64,000 nucleotides of DNA, from NCBI RefSeq assembly GCF_002879865.1, contig NZ_PNXY01000016.1, positions 99,498-163,497 of the forward strand, read 5' to 3'. The stretch comes from Paraburkholderia rhynchosiae. Its GTDB lineage: Bacteria; Pseudomonadota; Gammaproteobacteria; Burkholderiales; Burkholderiaceae. This document shows, piece after piece, positions 34,338 through 43,510 of the stretch. Numbering within the stretch: the first letter of the stretch is position 1; each line of letters opens with the position of its first letter. The translations under genes and the position numbers were made by a program. Under the pieces are notes generated by a model. It was given only the letters and a program-made list of their open reading frames with translations, made no database searches and was not told the DNA's origin.

Positions 34338-35189
34338 CTACTTTGAAAAAAGAATTTGCGCGTGATGCGCCATATGTTCGGCGATGAAGCTCGTGATGAA
34401 GAAATAACCGTGGTCGTATCCTTCATGCCGTCGTAGCGTGAGGCTCAATCCTGCCTCGCGGGCACTCGCTTCGAGCACATCGGGATGAAGCTGTTCGCTG
34501 AGAAATTGGTCGGCCAGTCCTTGGTCGATAAGGATGCGGCCAGAAAAGGGCGATGCTGCTCCCGCCTTGATTAGTTCATTGGCGTCGTACTGCTTCCATG
34601 CACTACGGTCGTCTCCGAGGTATCCCGAAAATGCTTTTACACCCCACGGACAGAGCGACGGCGCTGCTATCGGCGCGAACGCCGAGACGCTGCGATAGAC
34701 ATCTGGGTTGCGGAATGCAAGGACAAGAGCCCCATGGCCACCCATCGAATGGCCAAAAATGCCGAGACGTCTTTCATCGATTGGGCAGTGCGCAAGAACC
34801 GCGTGGCGCAAATCCTCGGTAACGTACGAATACATTCGGTAGTGCGATGCCCAGGGAAGGCGCGTCGCATCGACGTAAAACCCTGCACCGACTCCAAAGT
34901 CCCATGCATCGCTTTCGCCCGGGAGTTCGGCGCCGCGCGGGCTCGTATCCGGACAGACGAGCGCGATGCCGTGCTGTGCCGCGTAGCGCAGCGCTCCGGC
35001 CTTGATAGGAAACGTTTCTTCGGTGCAAGTCAGGCCAGCGAGATAGAACAAAGCCGGGACCAGATTCGATGAAGCCTGGCCTGGCAAAAACACTGAAAAG
35101 CGCATCGGCAGGCCGATGGCGTTTGATTCATGCCGATAAATCTTCTGCACGCCGTCGAAGCACCGATGCTCTTCCACGAGTTCCAACAT
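34338..35189 (-). CDS. fghA: S-formylglutathione hydrolase
   Basis: A 283-residue esterase D/FghA family alpha/beta hydrolase. The nucleophile motif is GHSMGGHGA (Ser near residue 149); YLAGLTCTEETF supplies the oxyanion region, and the C-terminal RRHEGYDHGYFFI carries the catalytic His. The family hydrolyses S-formylglutathione to glutathione and formate, the second step of glutathione-dependent formaldehyde oxidation. The start is 13 bases after the frmA stop, so the two are one operon. Length and motifs are as in the Escherichia coli enzyme. It supports formaldehyde release in this island. Confidence 0.95.
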   Translation of the reverse strand: MLELVEEHRCFDGVQKIYRHESNAIGLPMRFSVFLPGQASSNLVPALFYLAGLTCTEETFPIKAGALRYAAQHGIALVCPDTSPRGAELPGESDAWDFGVGAGFYVDATRLPWASHYRMYSYVTEDLRHAVLAHCPIDERRLGIFGHSMGGHGALVLAFRNPDVYRSVSAFAPIAAPSLCPWGVKAFSGYLGDDRSAWKQYDANELIKAGAASPFSGRILIDQGLADQFLSEQLHPDVLEASAREAGLSLTLRRHEGYDHGYFFITSFIAEHMAHHAQILFSK

Positions 35190-35202
35190 CTCTGCACGTC
35201 CC

Positions 35203-36309
35203 TTAATAGATGACGACGGAGCGAATCGACTCGCCTTTTTTCATCAAATCGAAGCCGTCGTTGATTTGCTCGAGCTTGAGGTGATGTGTGATGAGGTCGT
35301 CGATGTTGATTTTCCCTTCCATGTACCAGTCGACAATCTTCGGCACGTCTGTGCGGCCGCGCGCTCCGCCAAATGCCGAACCCTTCCATTCACGACCTGT
35401 CACGAGCTGAAACGGACGCGTGCTGATCTCCTGTCCCGCTGCCGCAACACCGATGATGAAAGACTGTCCCCAACCCTTGTGGGTGCATTCCAGCGCTTCG
35501 CGCATTAGCTTGGTGTTGCCAACGCATTCGAACGAGTAATCTGCGCCCCCCCCGGTTAACTGCACGATGTGGTCGACCACGTTTTCCACCTCTTTCGGAT
35601 TGATGAAGTGCGTCATGCCGAACTTCTTCGCCAGTTCGACGCGGCCCGGATTGATGTCGACGCCGATGATCTTGTCGGCGCCGACCATCTTTGCGCCCTG
35701 GATGACGTTCAGGCCGATGCCACCGAGCCCAAACACGACGACGTTCGCACCCGCTTCGACCTTCGCCGAATACACGACAGCGCCGACGCCCGTCGTCACG
35801 CCGCAGCCGATGTAGCAGATCTTGTCGAACGGCGCGTCTTCACGGACTTTCGCGACCGCGATTTCCGGCACGACAATGTAGTTCGAAAACGTGGACGTGC
35901 CCATGTAGTGAAACAAAGGCTTGCCGTCCAGAGAGAAGCGCGAGGTGGCGTCGGGCATCAGGCCCTTGCCTTGCGTCGCGCGAATCGCCTGACAGAGGTT
36001 CGTCTTACGCGACAAACAGAACTTGCACTGGCGGCATTCCGGTGTGTAGAGCGGGATGACGTGGTCGCCCTTCTTCAGTGTGCCAACGCCCGGTCCCGTA
36101 TCTACGACCACACCTGCACCTTCGTGACCCAAAATTGCAGGGAAGATACCTTCCGGGTCGGCCCCGGACAGGGTGTAGTAATCGGTGTGACAGATTCCTG
36201 TCGCCTTCACTTCAATGAGTACTTCGCCAGCTCGGGGGCCCTCGAGGTCGACTTCTTCGATAGTGAGCGGTTGACCTGCTGTCCATGCAATAGCTGCTTT
36301 CGTCTTCAT
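35203..36309 (-). CDS. frmA: S-(hydroxymethyl)glutathione dehydrogenase / class III alcohol dehydrogenase
   Basis: A 368-residue zinc-dependent medium-chain dehydrogenase. The catalytic zinc site (TGICHTDYYTLSG, GHEGAGVV), the structural-zinc cysteines (PECRQCKFCLSRKTNLC) and the NAD-binding GLGGIGLNVIQGAKMVGA are all present and complete. It oxidises the spontaneous adduct of formaldehyde with glutathione to S-formylglutathione. The start is placed at MKTKAAIAW (36309), where the family begins; a longer frame to 36363 adds 18 residues without support. It heads a minus-strand operon with fghA and a VOC gene, divergent from the DddP-like gene. Confidence 0.96.
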   Translation of the reverse strand: MKTKAAIAWTAGQPLTIEEVDLEGPRAGEVLIEVKATGICHTDYYTLSGADPEGIFPAILGHEGAGVVVDTGPGVGTLKKGDHVIPLYTPECRQCKFCLSRKTNLCQAIRATQGKGLMPDATSRFSLDGKPLFHYMGTSTFSNYIVVPEIAVAKVREDAPFDKICYIGCGVTTGVGAVVYSAKVEAGANVVVFGLGGIGLNVIQGAKMVGADKIIGVDINPGRVELAKKFGMTHFINPKEVENVVDHIVQLTGGGADYSFECVGNTKLMREALECTHKGWGQSFIIGVAAAGQEISTRPFQLVTGREWKGSAFGGARGRTDVPKIVDWYMEGKINIDDLITHHLKLEQINDGFDLMKKGESIRSVVIY

Positions 36310-36497
36310 TGCCGTGACTTTCTGGATTGGGGGAAGCCCGGATGATTGCATGGCGATGCTCATGCAATCGCGACATTGGTGGTAAATGGCGCGGAACGTT
36401 TAAAGGATGGCGGAAAGTGCAACTTTGGCGCGAACCGCCGCAAGCAGCCGACCGCAGATGCTTGTTGGCTCACGGGTAAACACCATTTTTTAACTCG

Positions 36498-36526
36498 TTG
36501 ACGTTGGTTCCACGTGGGACTAATCT
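36498..36526 (+). promoter_or_regulatory. Promoter with a CACGTG palindrome in the spacer, copy 1
   Basis: TTGACG (36498-36503), 17-base spacer, TAATCT (36521-36526). The spacer holds GTTCCACGTGGGAC (36507-36520), a near-perfect palindrome centred on CACGTG. The 23 bases 36504-36526 recur with one change at 45030-45052. It lies 65 bases before the DddP-like gene. Confidence 0.65.
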
Positions 36527-36590
36527 GGCCATACCGTGAAACTGCTTGTCCGTGCCAAGAAGACTAGCCTCGTCCCCCCAAGGAGCTGAA

Positions 36591-37883
36591 GTGAACAACA
36601 TGGTTTCCGTCGACGCGACGTCCTCCGTAGAGAATTGCGCTGCGACGCAGTGGGCCCACATTGAGGGCTACCAAATTGGCACTGTGGACAATTCGCTGAT
36701 TGCTGAGTACGTATCTGTCGACAGGAAGGGGCTGCGTGCTTATCGATTGAATCGCCTGCGCGAGCAATTGAAAAAACATGACTACGCGGGGATGTTGCTG
36801 GCCGACCCGTTGAACATTCGGTACGCGACGGACACGACCAACCTTGGGCTGTGGGTGATGCATTCACCGAGCCGTTATGTCTTCATTGCCACTGACGGAC
36901 CGGTAATTTTGTTCGACTTCACTAGCAGTAAGCACAACAGCACGCACGTAGAGTCCATTGACGAAATTCGTCCAGCGACGCCTTGGATTTACTTTCTTGC
37001 AGGACCGAGAGTCGATGAGAAGGCCGAAGCGTGGGCGACAGAAATCGCCGACGTTGTGCGCTCTTATGGAGGGGGGAATCTTCGTCTTGCAGTGGACCGG
37101 TGCGATCCGTGGGGAGCCGAGAAGTTGAAGAGTAAGGGTATTCAGCTGTTTGACGCGCAGCCTCTAACCGAGCAAGCCCGAGTTATCAAAGGTCCCGAAG
37201 AAATCCAGCAACACGCAATTTCGATGCGGGTTTGCGACCTCGGGATTGCGAGAATGAAGCAGGTTCTTCAACCCGGTATCACTGAGAACCAGCTATGGAG
37301 CGTCTTCCACCAGACAAATATCGCCCATGGTGGCGAGTGGGCGGAATCGCGGCTACTCACTTCTGGCCCCCGGACCAACCCGTGGTTTCAAGATGCCAGT
37401 AACCGCGCCATCGAACATGGCGACGTTGTAGCCTTCGACACCGATATGGTCGGGCCCGGTGGTGCCTTATCGGATATCTCGCGGACATTTATTTGCCCTG
37501 GCCGGCAAGCATCGGGAGAGCAACGCGACCTTTTGGGCTTCGCAGCGGACCAAATCGCGCACAACGTCAGTCTGCTGCAGGCCGGAATGTCCTTCCGAGA
37601 GTTTGCTGAGCTTTGCTGGCCAGTGCCTGAGCGCTACTTGCACAATCGTTACATGATGATGCTCCATGGCGTAGGCCTTGTTGATGAATATCCGAGCATT
37701 GCCTATGCGGTGGATTTTGACGCTTGGGGCTACGACGGAATTCTGGAAGAGAATATGGTGGTCTCCGTTGAGAGCTACATCGGTGATAAAGGTGGAAAGG
37801 AAGGCGTGAAGCTCGAGGAGCAAGTTGTGATCACATCGAAAGGTGCTGTGCCCTTCGCAAAGACCCCGCTTCTCAGTCTGTGA
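36591..37883 (+). CDS. M24 metallopeptidase-fold enzyme, DddP-like (possible DMSP lyase or betaine-related enzyme)
   Basis: A 430-residue M24 (pita-bread) protein starting at GTG 36591 behind AAGGAG. Compared from memory with the DMSP lyase DddP, the match extends along the chain: DPLNIRYATDTTNLGLW, RVIKGPEEI, GGEWAESRLLTSGPRTNPWFQ, VAFDTDMVG, MLHGVGLVDEYP and VKLEEQV. All six expected metal ligands are present (D283, D285, D295, H359, E394, E409), as are the Tyr five residues before H359 and D365, positions given as catalytic in DddP. Other M24 members are creatinases and Xaa-Pro peptidases; their substrate residues differ. Neighbours handling N-methyl onium compounds agree with a DMSP-like or betaine-like substrate, but activity is not proven. 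Confidence 0.75.
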   Translation: MNNMVSVDATSSVENCAATQWAHIEGYQIGTVDNSLIAEYVSVDRKGLRAYRLNRLREQLKKHDYAGMLLADPLNIRYATDTTNLGLWVMHSPSRYVFIATDGPVILFDFTSSKHNSTHVESIDEIRPATPWIYFLAGPRVDEKAEAWATEIADVVRSYGGGNLRLAVDRCDPWGAEKLKSKGIQLFDAQPLTEQARVIKGPEEIQQHAISMRVCDLGIARMKQVLQPGITENQLWSVFHQTNIAHGGEWAESRLLTSGPRTNPWFQDASNRAIEHGDVVAFDTDMVGPGGALSDISRTFICPGRQASGEQRDLLGFAADQIAHNVSLLQAGMSFREFAELCWPVPERYLHNRYMMMLHGVGLVDEYPSIAYAVDFDAWGYDGILEENMVVSVESYIGDKGGKEGVKLEEQVVITSKGAVPFAKTPLLSL

Positions 37884-38084
37884 AAGCTAGGGACAGCAGA
37901 AAAATAACTAGCTCTATTCGCTTTCCGAGCTGCCGCTTTCCAGGCTTGGAAAGTGGCATTGGAACCTGGTTCGTTAAAAGTCGACTCTAGTATGAAGTGT
38001 CGTCCAATCCGTGCGGCAACTGCGCGATATGGATTCGTAGGTACTAGAATCGCTCGCACTCAACCCGGACAAGGAGGGAAGAAG

Positions 38085-38606
38085 ATGGAGCGTGACCCCA
38101 AGACATCGCTTGGCCCGGTCGTGGCTGAGAGCAGTGAAAACGCCACTTACGTGGATGAAGTGTTCGATGCTGTTGTTACGAACGGGCCCATCAATGATGC
38201 ATGGCGACTGACGTTATGGGGTAACTGCTACAACGAGCCTATCTTTACGGCATTAGCGTTGGAGTTCGATGTGGGTCGCGACGAGTTCAACGTTTTGAGT
38301 TGTCTTGCGTCGTACGGCTCGATGGTTGCAAGGACAATTTGCGACGTTACCGGAAGGCCAAAAAACAGCATCAGTCGAGCGGTGAACCGCTTGATAGAGA
38401 GGAACCTGCTTAAGAGAAAGACGAATGACAGTGACCGACGGGAGAGCGTTCTCATTTTGAACGAAGCCGGTCGCCGCATGTACGAGCGGGTACTTCCCGT
38501 CGCGGTCAGTCGCCAGAATTTAATGCTAGATTCCTTGAGTAAGGACGAGCGTGAAACTCTCGACTTCATCCTCAACAAGTTGATGCGCTCGAGGCACCAA
38601 TGGTGA
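38085..38606 (+). CDS. MarR-family winged-helix regulator
   Basis: A 173-residue protein whose ATG follows a perfect AAGGAGGG. A winged helix lies at about residues 65-135: FDVGRDEFNVLSCLASYGSMVARTICDVTGRPKNSISRAVNRLIERNLLKRKTND is helices 2-4, and SDRRESVLILNEAGRRMYERV is the wing and following helix, including the DxR motif of MarR proteins. It lies about 200 bases after the DddP-like gene and is followed by the ABC transporter genes on the same strand after about 250 bases. It probably senses a small ligand of this island; which of the promoters nearby it controls is open. Confidence 0.85.
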   Translation: MERDPKTSLGPVVAESSENATYVDEVFDAVVTNGPINDAWRLTLWGNCYNEPIFTALALEFDVGRDEFNVLSCLASYGSMVARTICDVTGRPKNSISRAVNRLIERNLLKRKTNDSDRRESVLILNEAGRRMYERVLPVAVSRQNLMLDSLSKDERETLDFILNKLMRSRHQW

Positions 38607-38854
38607 CCAATGCTATCGAGGTTGTATGTGTAGTTCGGATATCTAACCACTGACTTGATGAGCAATATTCACAACGTCATGCGAAAGCATCGCTTGAGCA
38701 AAGTATTTTGGATGGGTCCAATGCATCTCGAATGGTGTCAAAGGTCGACATGAGAAATTCGAAAATGTTTCGTCCCCGCAGACGCCGATAACAACGGTGC
38801 AAACAAGCAGCTCGCTTGATCATAGATTGCGAATCGGTTGATGGAGAAGGCGTC

Positions 38855-39667
38855 ATGAATAGTATTGCATCCCCATTCCTTGATGCAGGAGCTGCACGGA
38901 GTCACAAGGTCAGTTCGGGTCCCCCCATCTTGTGTGTCAACAGCGTCGGCAAAACTTTCGGTCCGCACAGGGTGCTTCAGGACGTGAGCTTCGAGATGCG
39001 TGCAGGAGAGGTGATTGCAATCATCGGACCGAGCGGCTCGGGGAAGAGCACGTTGCTCCGCTGCATCAATCAACTCGAACCACCGACTGAGGGGAAAGTA
39101 ACCATCGGGGACGTGACCATTGAGGCGGGCCACACTCCAGCGCGCCGCGAGTTGGTGACGCTGCGTCGTCGCATCGGGATGGTCTTCCAATCCTTTAACC
39201 TGTTTCCCCATCTTTCGGTCTTGCGAAACGTGAGCTTGGCGCAAGAGCGGACTATGGGTAGAAGCAGGAAAGAAGCGGATGAGCGCTCCCTCGAATTGCT
39301 GGACCGTGTTGGACTCGCCAGCAAGGCGTCGCAGTTCCCAGTTCGTTGCTCAGGTGGACAACAGCAGCGAATCGCGATTGCTCGCGCGCTTGCGCTTGAG
39401 CCCGAAATCATGCTATTCGACGAGCCGACTTCAGCGCTTGACCCGGAGTTGGGATTGGAGGTTCTCGGTGTGATGAAGGAGCTCGCTTCTTCGGGCATGA
39501 CCATGATTGTCGTGACACACGAGATGCATTTCGCGGAAAGCGTGTCCGACCGAGTAATCATCATGGCGGACGGTCGCATACTGGAGCAGGGTCCGAGTGA
39601 GCAGGTAATGCGTCGCCCGACGACTGAACGGGCGGCCAAATTCCTCAACGCCGTGAGGGATCGATAA
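38855..39667 (+). CDS. ABC transporter ATPase, polar amino acid type (HisP/GlnQ-like)
   Basis: A 270-residue ATPase. Walker A GPSGSGKST (about 67-75), the Q-loop FQSFNLFPHLSVL, signature CSGGQQQR (the usual leucine of LSGGQ is Cys), Walker B IMLFDEPTSALDPE and the H-loop VVTHEMHFA are all present. The first 25 residues extend beyond the usual HisP start. It is encoded directly before two permeases and a binding protein, forming a complete importer. GGAGAAGG precedes the chosen ATG at 38855. Substrate is probably a polar or zwitterionic amino acid or betaine, from the family and from neighbouring genes. Confidence 0.93.
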   Translation: MNSIASPFLDAGAARSHKVSSGPPILCVNSVGKTFGPHRVLQDVSFEMRAGEVIAIIGPSGSGKSTLLRCINQLEPPTEGKVTIGDVTIEAGHTPARRELVTLRRRIGMVFQSFNLFPHLSVLRNVSLAQERTMGRSRKEADERSLELLDRVGLASKASQFPVRCSGGQQQRIAIARALALEPEIMLFDEPTSALDPELGLEVLGVMKELASSGMTMIVVTHEMHFAESVSDRVIIMADGRILEQGPSEQVMRRPTTERAAKFLNAVRDR

Positions 39668-40309
39668 ATGCAGGACACAATTTTGGCCATTATTGAAGGC
39701 GTGCCATGGACCGTTGCCTTAACGGCGATCACGTTTTTACTTGGCGCGATCCTCGGCCTTCCCCTTTGCGCCATGCGACTCTCGAAGTTCTACGTGATTC
39801 GCGCGGTTGCAACTTGGATTGTCGTTATCTGCCGGTCCATCCCACCAATCGTGTGGCTCTTTTTCGTCTTCTTCGGCATTGGCAACGACATCATTTCGAT
39901 GAGTCCGTTCGTTGCAGCAGCACTGGGGCTGGGTATTGTGACCGCAGCGAATATGTCGGAAGTCTATCGCGGAGCCTTGACGGCGATTCATCCCGGACAG
40001 TTTGAGGCGGCGAGGGTACTCAATCTCAACCGCGCTCAGCAGTTCCGAGATGTTGTCTTTCCTCAGCTGATTCGCATCGCGCTGCCTACTGCCGCTACCT
40101 ATCTGATTGGCTTGTTAAAGGATTCAGCTGTCGCTTCAACGATTGGAGTTAGTGAACTCGCGTTTCAGGCATATCACGTTTCGCAGCAAACCTTCCAAGG
40201 GCTTAGCGTCTACGGCGCAGCTGCGCTCCTGTATATCGCTCTCAGCCTTCCCATTGCGTGGCTTTCGCGCTGGGCCGACCTCCGCCTTCGTTCACGGGTG
40301 TCACGATGA
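39668..40309 (+). CDS. ABC transporter permease, polar amino acid type (HisM/HisQ-like), subunit 1
   Basis: A 213-residue membrane protein with about five membrane helices. The EAA loop that docks on the ATPase is seen as EVYRGALTAIHPGQFEAARVLNLNRAQQFRDVVFPQLIRIALP (about 97-140). It begins at the base after the ATPase stop and overlaps the second permease by four bases (ATGA), so subunits are made together. It forms a heterodimer with the next gene product in the inner membrane. Confidence 0.93.
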   Translation: MQDTILAIIEGVPWTVALTAITFLLGAILGLPLCAMRLSKFYVIRAVATWIVVICRSIPPIVWLFFVFFGIGNDIISMSPFVAAALGLGIVTAANMSEVYRGALTAIHPGQFEAARVLNLNRAQQFRDVVFPQLIRIALPTAATYLIGLLKDSAVASTIGVSELAFQAYHVSQQTFQGLSVYGAAALLYIALSLPIAWLSRWADLRLRSRVSR

Positions 40310-40968
40310 ATGGACTTCTCGAACAGTGGAAAGAATGGTTGCCTAGCCTGCTTGATGGGTATCGACTGTCGCTTGAAGTCACTGGGCTGAGCTTGGCGAT
40401 TGGGATTCCGCTGGGACTCGCTCTTGCACTCATGGTAGCGGCGCAGTCCCGAGCGGTTCGAACGGTTGCATTGGCATTCGTAGAGATTGGTCGCGGCACC
40501 CCCGCGCTGATTTTGCTGCAGTTCTTCTATTTTGGTCTTCCGACTGCAGGTCTGACTCTTACCTCGTTCGCCTCCGCGGTCGTCGCGCTGGCATGTTGTA
40601 CCGGTGCGTACACAAGTGAAATGATTCGGGCGGGATTTGATGCGGTGCCATACGGCCAGAAGGAAGCGGCGCTGGTGATTGGGCTGAACGGTCTGGACGC
40701 GTTGCGCTACGTAATTGTTCCGCAGGGTATGCGGGTAGCCTTACCGTCGCTGCTTGGCTTCTCAATCATGATGCTTCAGGCGACTTCGCTGTGTTTCACT
40801 ATCGCACTTCCCGAACTCGTGAGCCGGGCGTCGAATATCGGCTCCGCTACGTTCGAGTACATGCGTGTTCTTATTCTCGCGGGCCTGTTGTTTGCCGTTA
40901 TCTGCGTTCCCTCGACGTTTGCAGTGTCAGCGCTTGAGCGCCGACTCGGTCGACATGCAATTCGGTAA
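40306..40968 (+). CDS. ABC transporter permease, polar amino acid type, subunit 2
   Basis: A 220-residue membrane protein with five membrane helices and the EAA loop in TSEMIRAGFDAVPYGQKEAALVIGLNGLDALRYVIVPQGMRVALPSLLG (about 103-150). The start at 40306 forms ATGA with the end of the first permease; an earlier in-frame start at 40258 would overlap the upstream gene extensively. The early membrane segment ALILLQFFYFGLPTAG is typical of HisQ/HisM. It pairs with the 39668 product. Confidence 0.93.
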   Translation: MNGLLEQWKEWLPSLLDGYRLSLEVTGLSLAIGIPLGLALALMVAAQSRAVRTVALAFVEIGRGTPALILLQFFYFGLPTAGLTLTSFASAVVALACCTGAYTSEMIRAGFDAVPYGQKEAALVIGLNGLDALRYVIVPQGMRVALPSLLGFSIMMLQATSLCFTIALPELVSRASNIGSATFEYMRVLILAGLLFAVICVPSTFAVSALERRLGRHAIR

Positions 40969-41023
40969 AGGCCACTCGTTCAATACCCAACATCCACCAA
41001 CCAATCGCCTTAAGGGATAGACC

Positions 41024-41860
41024 ATGAATCAAGCAACGAAACTTTTTATGTTGTTGTCCGTAGGATGTGCCTTCGCTCTTTCATCATCTGCTAATGCCGC
41101 CGACGCGTGTACCCCCGCACACAAATTCACCACCATCAAACCTGGAGTTCTCTCGGTCGCAAGTTGGGACTTCGCACCATACTCGATTCCAGTGAGCAAG
41201 ATGGATGTCAAGGGCGTGGACGGCGACATTCTGAAGCTCATTGCAGCAAAAGAATGCCTCTCCCTGTCGTTCTCGAACGTGGATGCGGCGGCGGTAATTC
41301 AATCCGTCGTGTCCGGGAAGGCAGACATTGCGATGGGCGATTGGTACCGGACCGCTGAACGCGCGAAGGTACTTGGATTGAGCGGACCGATGTATCTGGA
41401 CCAAATGGGAATCATTTCCAAGGACGGTCTCGACACGGTTACGTCCTTGGAAGGCAAGAAAGTGGGAGCTGTGCAGGGCTATCTGTGGACGCCTGACCTG
41501 CAAAAGGTGTTTTCTAGCTCGCTCACAATTTATCCGAATCCCGTTGCGATGGCGCAGGACTTGGCGGCTGGCCGTATTGACGTCGGCACGGACAGCTACG
41601 CCGTCTCTGTGTATAACCAGAAAAAGGGAGGTTACAAGGGCATGAAGATTACGACGGTCAAGCCTGATAAGCGAGTCGCTGCATCTATCCAGCCGGGTCA
41701 GACCGCGTTTCCCTTCACCAAGTCCAATCAAGCACTCGGCGATGCTCTAAGTGCTGATATCGAGGCGCTTCACAAGTCCGGCGACATCGCGCGAATCTTG
41801 AAGGAGCACGGTCTGGAACCGACGGCGGGTGACGTGGGCACACCGCGTATGGTTGAGTGA
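41024..41860 (+). CDS. Periplasmic amino-acid-type substrate-binding protein (SBP_bac_3)
   Basis: A 278-residue exported protein. The signal peptide covers about residues 1-25 (basic start, LFMLLSVGCAFALSS, cleavage at ANA-AD). The mature part has the two-lobe fold with the family segment FAPYSIPVSKMDVKGVDGDILKLIAA, the hinge AAVIQSVVSGKADIAMGDWYRTAERAK and the second-lobe KKVGAVQGYLW. Trp and Tyr at GDWYRT sit where ligand contacts are expected, and aromatic residues in W-D-F-A-P-Y could box a quaternary ammonium group, but no clear betaine aromatic cage can be read without structure. It completes the importer of 38855-40968. Confidence 0.92.
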   Translation: MNQATKLFMLLSVGCAFALSSSANAADACTPAHKFTTIKPGVLSVASWDFAPYSIPVSKMDVKGVDGDILKLIAAKECLSLSFSNVDAAAVIQSVVSGKADIAMGDWYRTAERAKVLGLSGPMYLDQMGIISKDGLDTVTSLEGKKVGAVQGYLWTPDLQKVFSSSLTIYPNPVAMAQDLAAGRIDVGTDSYAVSVYNQKKGGYKGMKITTVKPDKRVAASIQPGQTAFPFTKSNQALGDALSADIEALHKSGDIARILKEHGLEPTAGDVGTPRMVE

Positions 41861-41878
41861 AAGAAACGGGGAGAGCAG

Positions 41879-42232
41879 ATGATGGAGCCGCGAGCAGCGT
41901 TTGACGAAAAGACGGTCGGTTCACGCTTTCTTGACCCGGCCTCCCTGGAGTGGGAAACGTCGGAAGTCGCCGGTTTCGAGGTTGTGACATTGTTTGAGAA
42001 TCGGCTAACTGGCGAGTCGACAATGCTCATGAAAGTCGCACCCGGAGCATACGCCGGCTCGCACTCTCATGGAGCGCTGGAAGAGATTCTCGTCTTAGAT
42101 GGGGAGTTCGCAGATGAGGGAAACCGGTACGGCAAAGGGCAGTACTGCATCCGCGCAGCTGGGACGCTCCACACCGCGTGGTCGGAAACGGGCTGTACTG
42201 TGCTGCTCGTTTACCGACCATCTTCCAGCTGA
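41879..42232 (+). CDS. ChrR-like cupin protein
   Basis: A 117-residue single cupin with motif 1 GSHSHGALEEILVLDGEF (about residues 60-77) and motif 2 AAGTLHTAWSETGC (about 93-106); three His and one Glu at the metal positions are preserved. It resembles the C-terminal cupin of ChrR-type proteins and stand-alone members such as small dioxygenases. It begins 18 bases after the binding-protein stop, so it is in the transporter operon. DMSP lyases of the cupin class (DddL, DddQ, DddW) share the fold but not this sequence pattern, so that role is not claimed. Function unknown. Confidence 0.78.
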   Translation: MMEPRAAFDEKTVGSRFLDPASLEWETSEVAGFEVVTLFENRLTGESTMLMKVAPGAYAGSHSHGALEEILVLDGEFADEGNRYGKGQYCIRAAGTLHTAWSETGCTVLLVYRPSSS

Positions 42233-42356
42233 TAATTTGCTACCGGACTGAAGTCTTTTTATGCATTTAAGTTAGTACAACGGATGGATGTTCCAGTTAA
42301 AACAATCAAAACTAACCACAAGTTTCTTTAGAAAACACAAGTTTGGAGATTACGAG

Positions 42357-43502
42357 ATGAAGAAAAATCTGGCCGCGGCAGCGGTCTTGTGTGCGTTCGT
42401 TGCGCCTGCGATGGCGCAAAGCAGTGTGACACTGTACGGATTGGTTGATGAGGGTATCAATTACACCAACAATGCAAAGGGGCAAAAAGCATATCAGATG
42501 GAAAGCGGCTACTTGGCGGGTAGTCGCTGGGGACTGAAGGGTACCGAGGACCTTGGAGGTGGATATAAAGCGACGTTCCAGCTCGAAAACGGTTTTGACC
42601 TGAATACTGGCCGACTCGGACAGGGAGGCCTTGAGTTCGGTCGCCAAGCTTACGTTGGTATTGTCAATGACCAATTCGGAAGCGTGACTTTCGGTCGCCA
42701 GTATGACTCAGTAGTCGACTACTTCGCACAAACGACGGTAACCGGCAACTGGGGTGGCTATATCTTCGCTCACCCGTACGATAACGACAACGCCACAAAC
42801 ACGTTCCGTGTGAACAACACCGTGAAGTACACAAGTCCAACAATCGCGGGATTGAAGTTCGGCGGCACATATAGCTTCAGTAACGACACGAATTTCGCGA
42901 ACAACAGACAGTACAGCGTTGGTGCGCAGTATACCCTTGGTGGCCTCTTGGTGGCAGCGTCCTACCTGCAGGCGAATAATCCTTCGGCCACAGCGACTGG
43001 CGCAATCAACAATGGCGGCGACGAGAACTTTGTCGGACAAAGGCTCCGGATTTTTGGCGCGGGCGTGAATTATACCGTTGGCCTAGCGACGCTTGGGTTT
43101 GCCTACTCAAATACGCACGTGGGTCAACCCGTCAGTTCTGGCTATGTGGGTGCCATTACGCCGACCGTCGGCACGCTGTCCTCGCTGCGGTTCCAGAACT
43201 TCGAAGTTAATGGCCGATATCAGTTCACGCCGGCTTTCTCCTTAGGCGCGGTCTACACCTACACGCGTGCGAGTTTCAATACGTCCGCGTCAAACACTCA
43301 TCCTGTCTACCATCAAGGCGGTTTGATGCTTGACTATCTGCTGTCGAAGCGCACTGACGTTTATCTGCAAGCGGCCTATCAACATGCGGGCGGCGACAAG
43401 AACGGCTCGGTGCTTGACTTTGCGTATGTACCGGGCGCTGCGGATGTGTCGTCCAGCAGCAACCAGGTCTTGGTCCGTGCCGCAATCATGCACAAGTTCT
43501 GA
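42357..43502 (+). CDS. Trimeric beta-barrel porin (OmpC-like, Burkholderiaceae type), first of two
   Basis: A 381-residue outer-membrane porin. The signal peptide ends at AMA-QSSVTLYG (about residue 20); QSSVTLYGLVDEGI is the classical start of beta-proteobacterial general porins. SRWGLKGTEDLGGGYKATFQLENGF, GRQAYVGIV and FGRQYDSVVDYFAQTT follow in the usual order, and the last residue is the C-terminal Phe needed for BAM insertion. GGAGA precedes the ATG. It sits between the importer and the imine reductase and is probably the outer-membrane entry route for the island's substrate. A related porin is at 60818. Confidence 0.94.
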   Translation: MKKNLAAAAVLCAFVAPAMAQSSVTLYGLVDEGINYTNNAKGQKAYQMESGYLAGSRWGLKGTEDLGGGYKATFQLENGFDLNTGRLGQGGLEFGRQAYVGIVNDQFGSVTFGRQYDSVVDYFAQTTVTGNWGGYIFAHPYDNDNATNTFRVNNTVKYTSPTIAGLKFGGTYSFSNDTNFANNRQYSVGAQYTLGGLLVAASYLQANNPSATATGAINNGGDENFVGQRLRIFGAGVNYTVGLATLGFAYSNTHVGQPVSSGYVGAITPTVGTLSSLRFQNFEVNGRYQFTPAFSLGAVYTYTRASFNTSASNTHPVYHQGGLMLDYLLSKRTDVYLQAAYQHAGGDKNGSVLDFAYVPGAADVSSSSNQVLVRAAIMHKF

Positions 43503-43510
43503 TGAAATTC

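Noticed and set aside
41879..42232. Cupin protein as a DddL/DddQ/DddW-type DMSP lyase
   Set aside because: The fold is shared, but the motif spacing resembles ChrR-like cupins and the conserved Tyr and His pattern of cupin DMSP lyases is not evident.
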